From: Eubacterium limosum
Lineage (GTDB): Bacteria > Bacillota > Clostridia > Eubacteriales > Eubacteriaceae
Direction of reading: 5' to 3'
Length of the DNA stretch: 64,000 nt
Assembly (NCBI RefSeq): GCF_000807675.2
Contig: NZ_CP019962.1
Coordinates: 1,302,001-1,366,000 of the forward strand
Shown here: positions 62,997-64,000 of the stretch, piece after piece
Layout of the letters: each line of letters begins with the position of its first letter
How positions within the stretch are numbered: the first letter of the stretch is position 1
Notes under the pieces: model-generated
Told to the model about the DNA's origin: nothing
What the model saw: the letters and a program-made list of their open reading frames with translations, nothing else
The model's database searches: none
Made by a program: the position numbers and the translations under genes

Positions 62997-64000
62997 TTGA
63001 TTAGTTCAAATCCAGTGCGGGGCGCGCGTGATATTCTGCCCCGGGAAATGCTTATCCGGGATCAGCTAGAGCAGCAGATCCTGGCGATTTACAGAAGTCA
63101 TGGGTTCTCGCGGATTGAAACGCCGGCCCTTGAAAATATCGAATTGCTGCTCGGCAGCGACGGCGGCGAAAACCTGAAGATGCTCTTCACGGTTTTAAAG
63201 CGCGGCGACAAGCTTAAGGTTCATGAGGAAAGCACTGTGTCTGATCTCTGTGATATGGGCCTGCGCTTTGATCTGACCTTGCCGCTGAGCCGTTTTTACT
63301 CAAACAATGCCGGTGAGCTGGAAACGCCTTTTAAAGCCATCCAGATCGGCAACGTGTTCCGGGCGGAGCGCCCGCAGAAGGGGCGTTACCGTTCCTTCAA
63401 GCAGTGCGATATTGATATTATCGGCGATCCCACGGTATCGGCTGAGATGGAACTGATCAACACGACCTCCAAAGCACTCATGGCCATCGGCTTTGAGGGA
63501 TTCACCATCAAGGTGAATGACCGCAAGCTGCTGAACGCCTTTATCGCAAAGGCGGGCTTTAAGGAAGAGGATGCAGGCTCGGTCTGCATTTCCCTGGACA
63601 AGGCGGATAAGATCGGCGCGGACGGCGTGAAGAAGGAACTTATCGAAAAGGGCTATGATGAAGCCATGGTAAATGCTTTCGTGGACGAGGCGGCCACCGT
63701 TACGCTGGACAACATCGGCGACAAGGTTGACGAGCCTGAGGCGGTGGCAGACCTGAAAAAGGTTATTGAAACCAGCGCTGCCCTTTCTGGCGGCAGGTAT
63801 CAGGTTGTCTTTGACTTTACGCTGATCCGCGGCATGGGCTATTATACCGGCCAGATCTTTGAGGTGAGCTATGGGCCCTATGGCTTTTCCATTGCCGGCG
63901 GCGGGCGCTATGACAATATGATCGGCAAATACTCTAAAAACTCGGCTCCGGCGGTTGGCTTTTCCATCGGCTTTGAACGGATTGTCAATATCCTTCTGGA
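62997..64000 (+). CDS. hisS: Histidyl-tRNA synthetase, 5' part
   Basis: Open to the end of the window (334 codons). TTG start 5 bases after GAGGTGA. Class II motifs are visible: GARDILPREMLIRDQLEQ at the N-terminus, motif 2 GNVFRAERPQKGRYRSFKQCDIDIIG, HisA-type GMGYYTGQIFEV and GGGRYDNMIG. The motif-1 region (NLKMLFTVLKRGDKLK) resembles the longer Clostridial-type HisRS. The C-terminal anticodon domain lies outside the window. Confidence 0.93.
   Translation, partial: MISSNPVRGARDILPREMLIRDQLEQQILAIYRSHGFSRIETPALENIELLLGSDGGENLKMLFTVLKRGDKLKVHEESTVSDLCDMGLRFDLTLPLSRFYSNNAGELETPFKAIQIGNVFRAERPQKGRYRSFKQCDIDIIGDPTVSAEMELINTTSKALMAIGFEGFTIKVNDRKLLNAFIAKAGFKEEDAGSVCISLDKADKIGADGVKKELIEKGYDEAMVNAFVDEAATVTLDNIGDKVDEPEAVADLKKVIETSAALSGGRYQVVFDFTLIRGMGYYTGQIFEVSYGPYGFSIAGGGRYDNMIGKYSKNSAPAVGFSIGFERIVNILL

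Overview
The window looks like chromosome of an acetogenic, anaerobic Clostridia member, most like the Eubacterium limosum / Acetobacterium group. This is an inference from gene content: a split two-subunit transketolase, a non-pyrrolysine MttB-type methyltransferase with its corrinoid protein and a BCCT carrier, a Pdu-type bacterial microcompartment (BMC), Gram-positive ribosome binding sites and frequent TTG/GTG starts. No rRNA, tRNA, CRISPR array, prophage or complete insertion sequence was found.

Layout. 0-4.4 kb: housekeeping (mtnN end, alr, YitT membrane protein, split transketolase). 4.4-8.4 kb: an intergenic region with a well-formed candidate small RNA, then an XRE-family regulator and a DUF3987-type ATPase. 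8.7-13.4 kb: a 1594-residue Cna_B-repeat surface protein. 13.6-19.5 kb: pyrG, nadE, plsC, trmB; between pyrG and nadE lies an 860-bp gap with a dense DnaA-box cluster and a 139-bp tandem duplication. 20-26.6 kb: a methyl-transfer module (corrinoid protein, two GntR/UTRA regulators, MFS carrier, MttB homologue, BCCT carrier) whose two promoters share a 14-bp site. 27-29.9 kb: metal P-type ATPase with a CsoR-like operator, and convergent birA. 30.2-47.6 kb: a PocR-domain sensor kinase/AraC-type response regulator pair, then a 17-gene pdu operon encoding shell, B12-dependent diol dehydratase, its reactivase, PduL, PduO, PduP and PduS.

47.7-55 kb: directly after the BMC operon come a ParA-like ATPase translationally abutted to a lysine/glutamate/alanine-rich coiled-coil protein, two small envelope proteins, and a VWA - MoxR AAA+ - VWA cassette. 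The ParA/coiled-coil pair resembles the logic of McdAB carboxysome positioning and is my best candidate for an undescribed system. 55-64 kb: GH25 lysozyme, PAP2 phosphatase, ung, HAD hydrolase, ispE, a GntR/FCD regulator, lspA with an unusual tail, an AI-2E family protein, tyrS and the 5' part of hisS.

How it fits together: the BMC operon would convert 1,2-propanediol to propionaldehyde and then propionyl-CoA/propionyl-phosphate inside a protein shell, with PduS/PduT handling electrons across it. The methyl-transfer module would import a quaternary or methylated amine and pass its methyl group through the corrinoid protein towards tetrahydrofolate and the acetogenic pathway. Several families of short palindromes recur between genes; some act as terminators.
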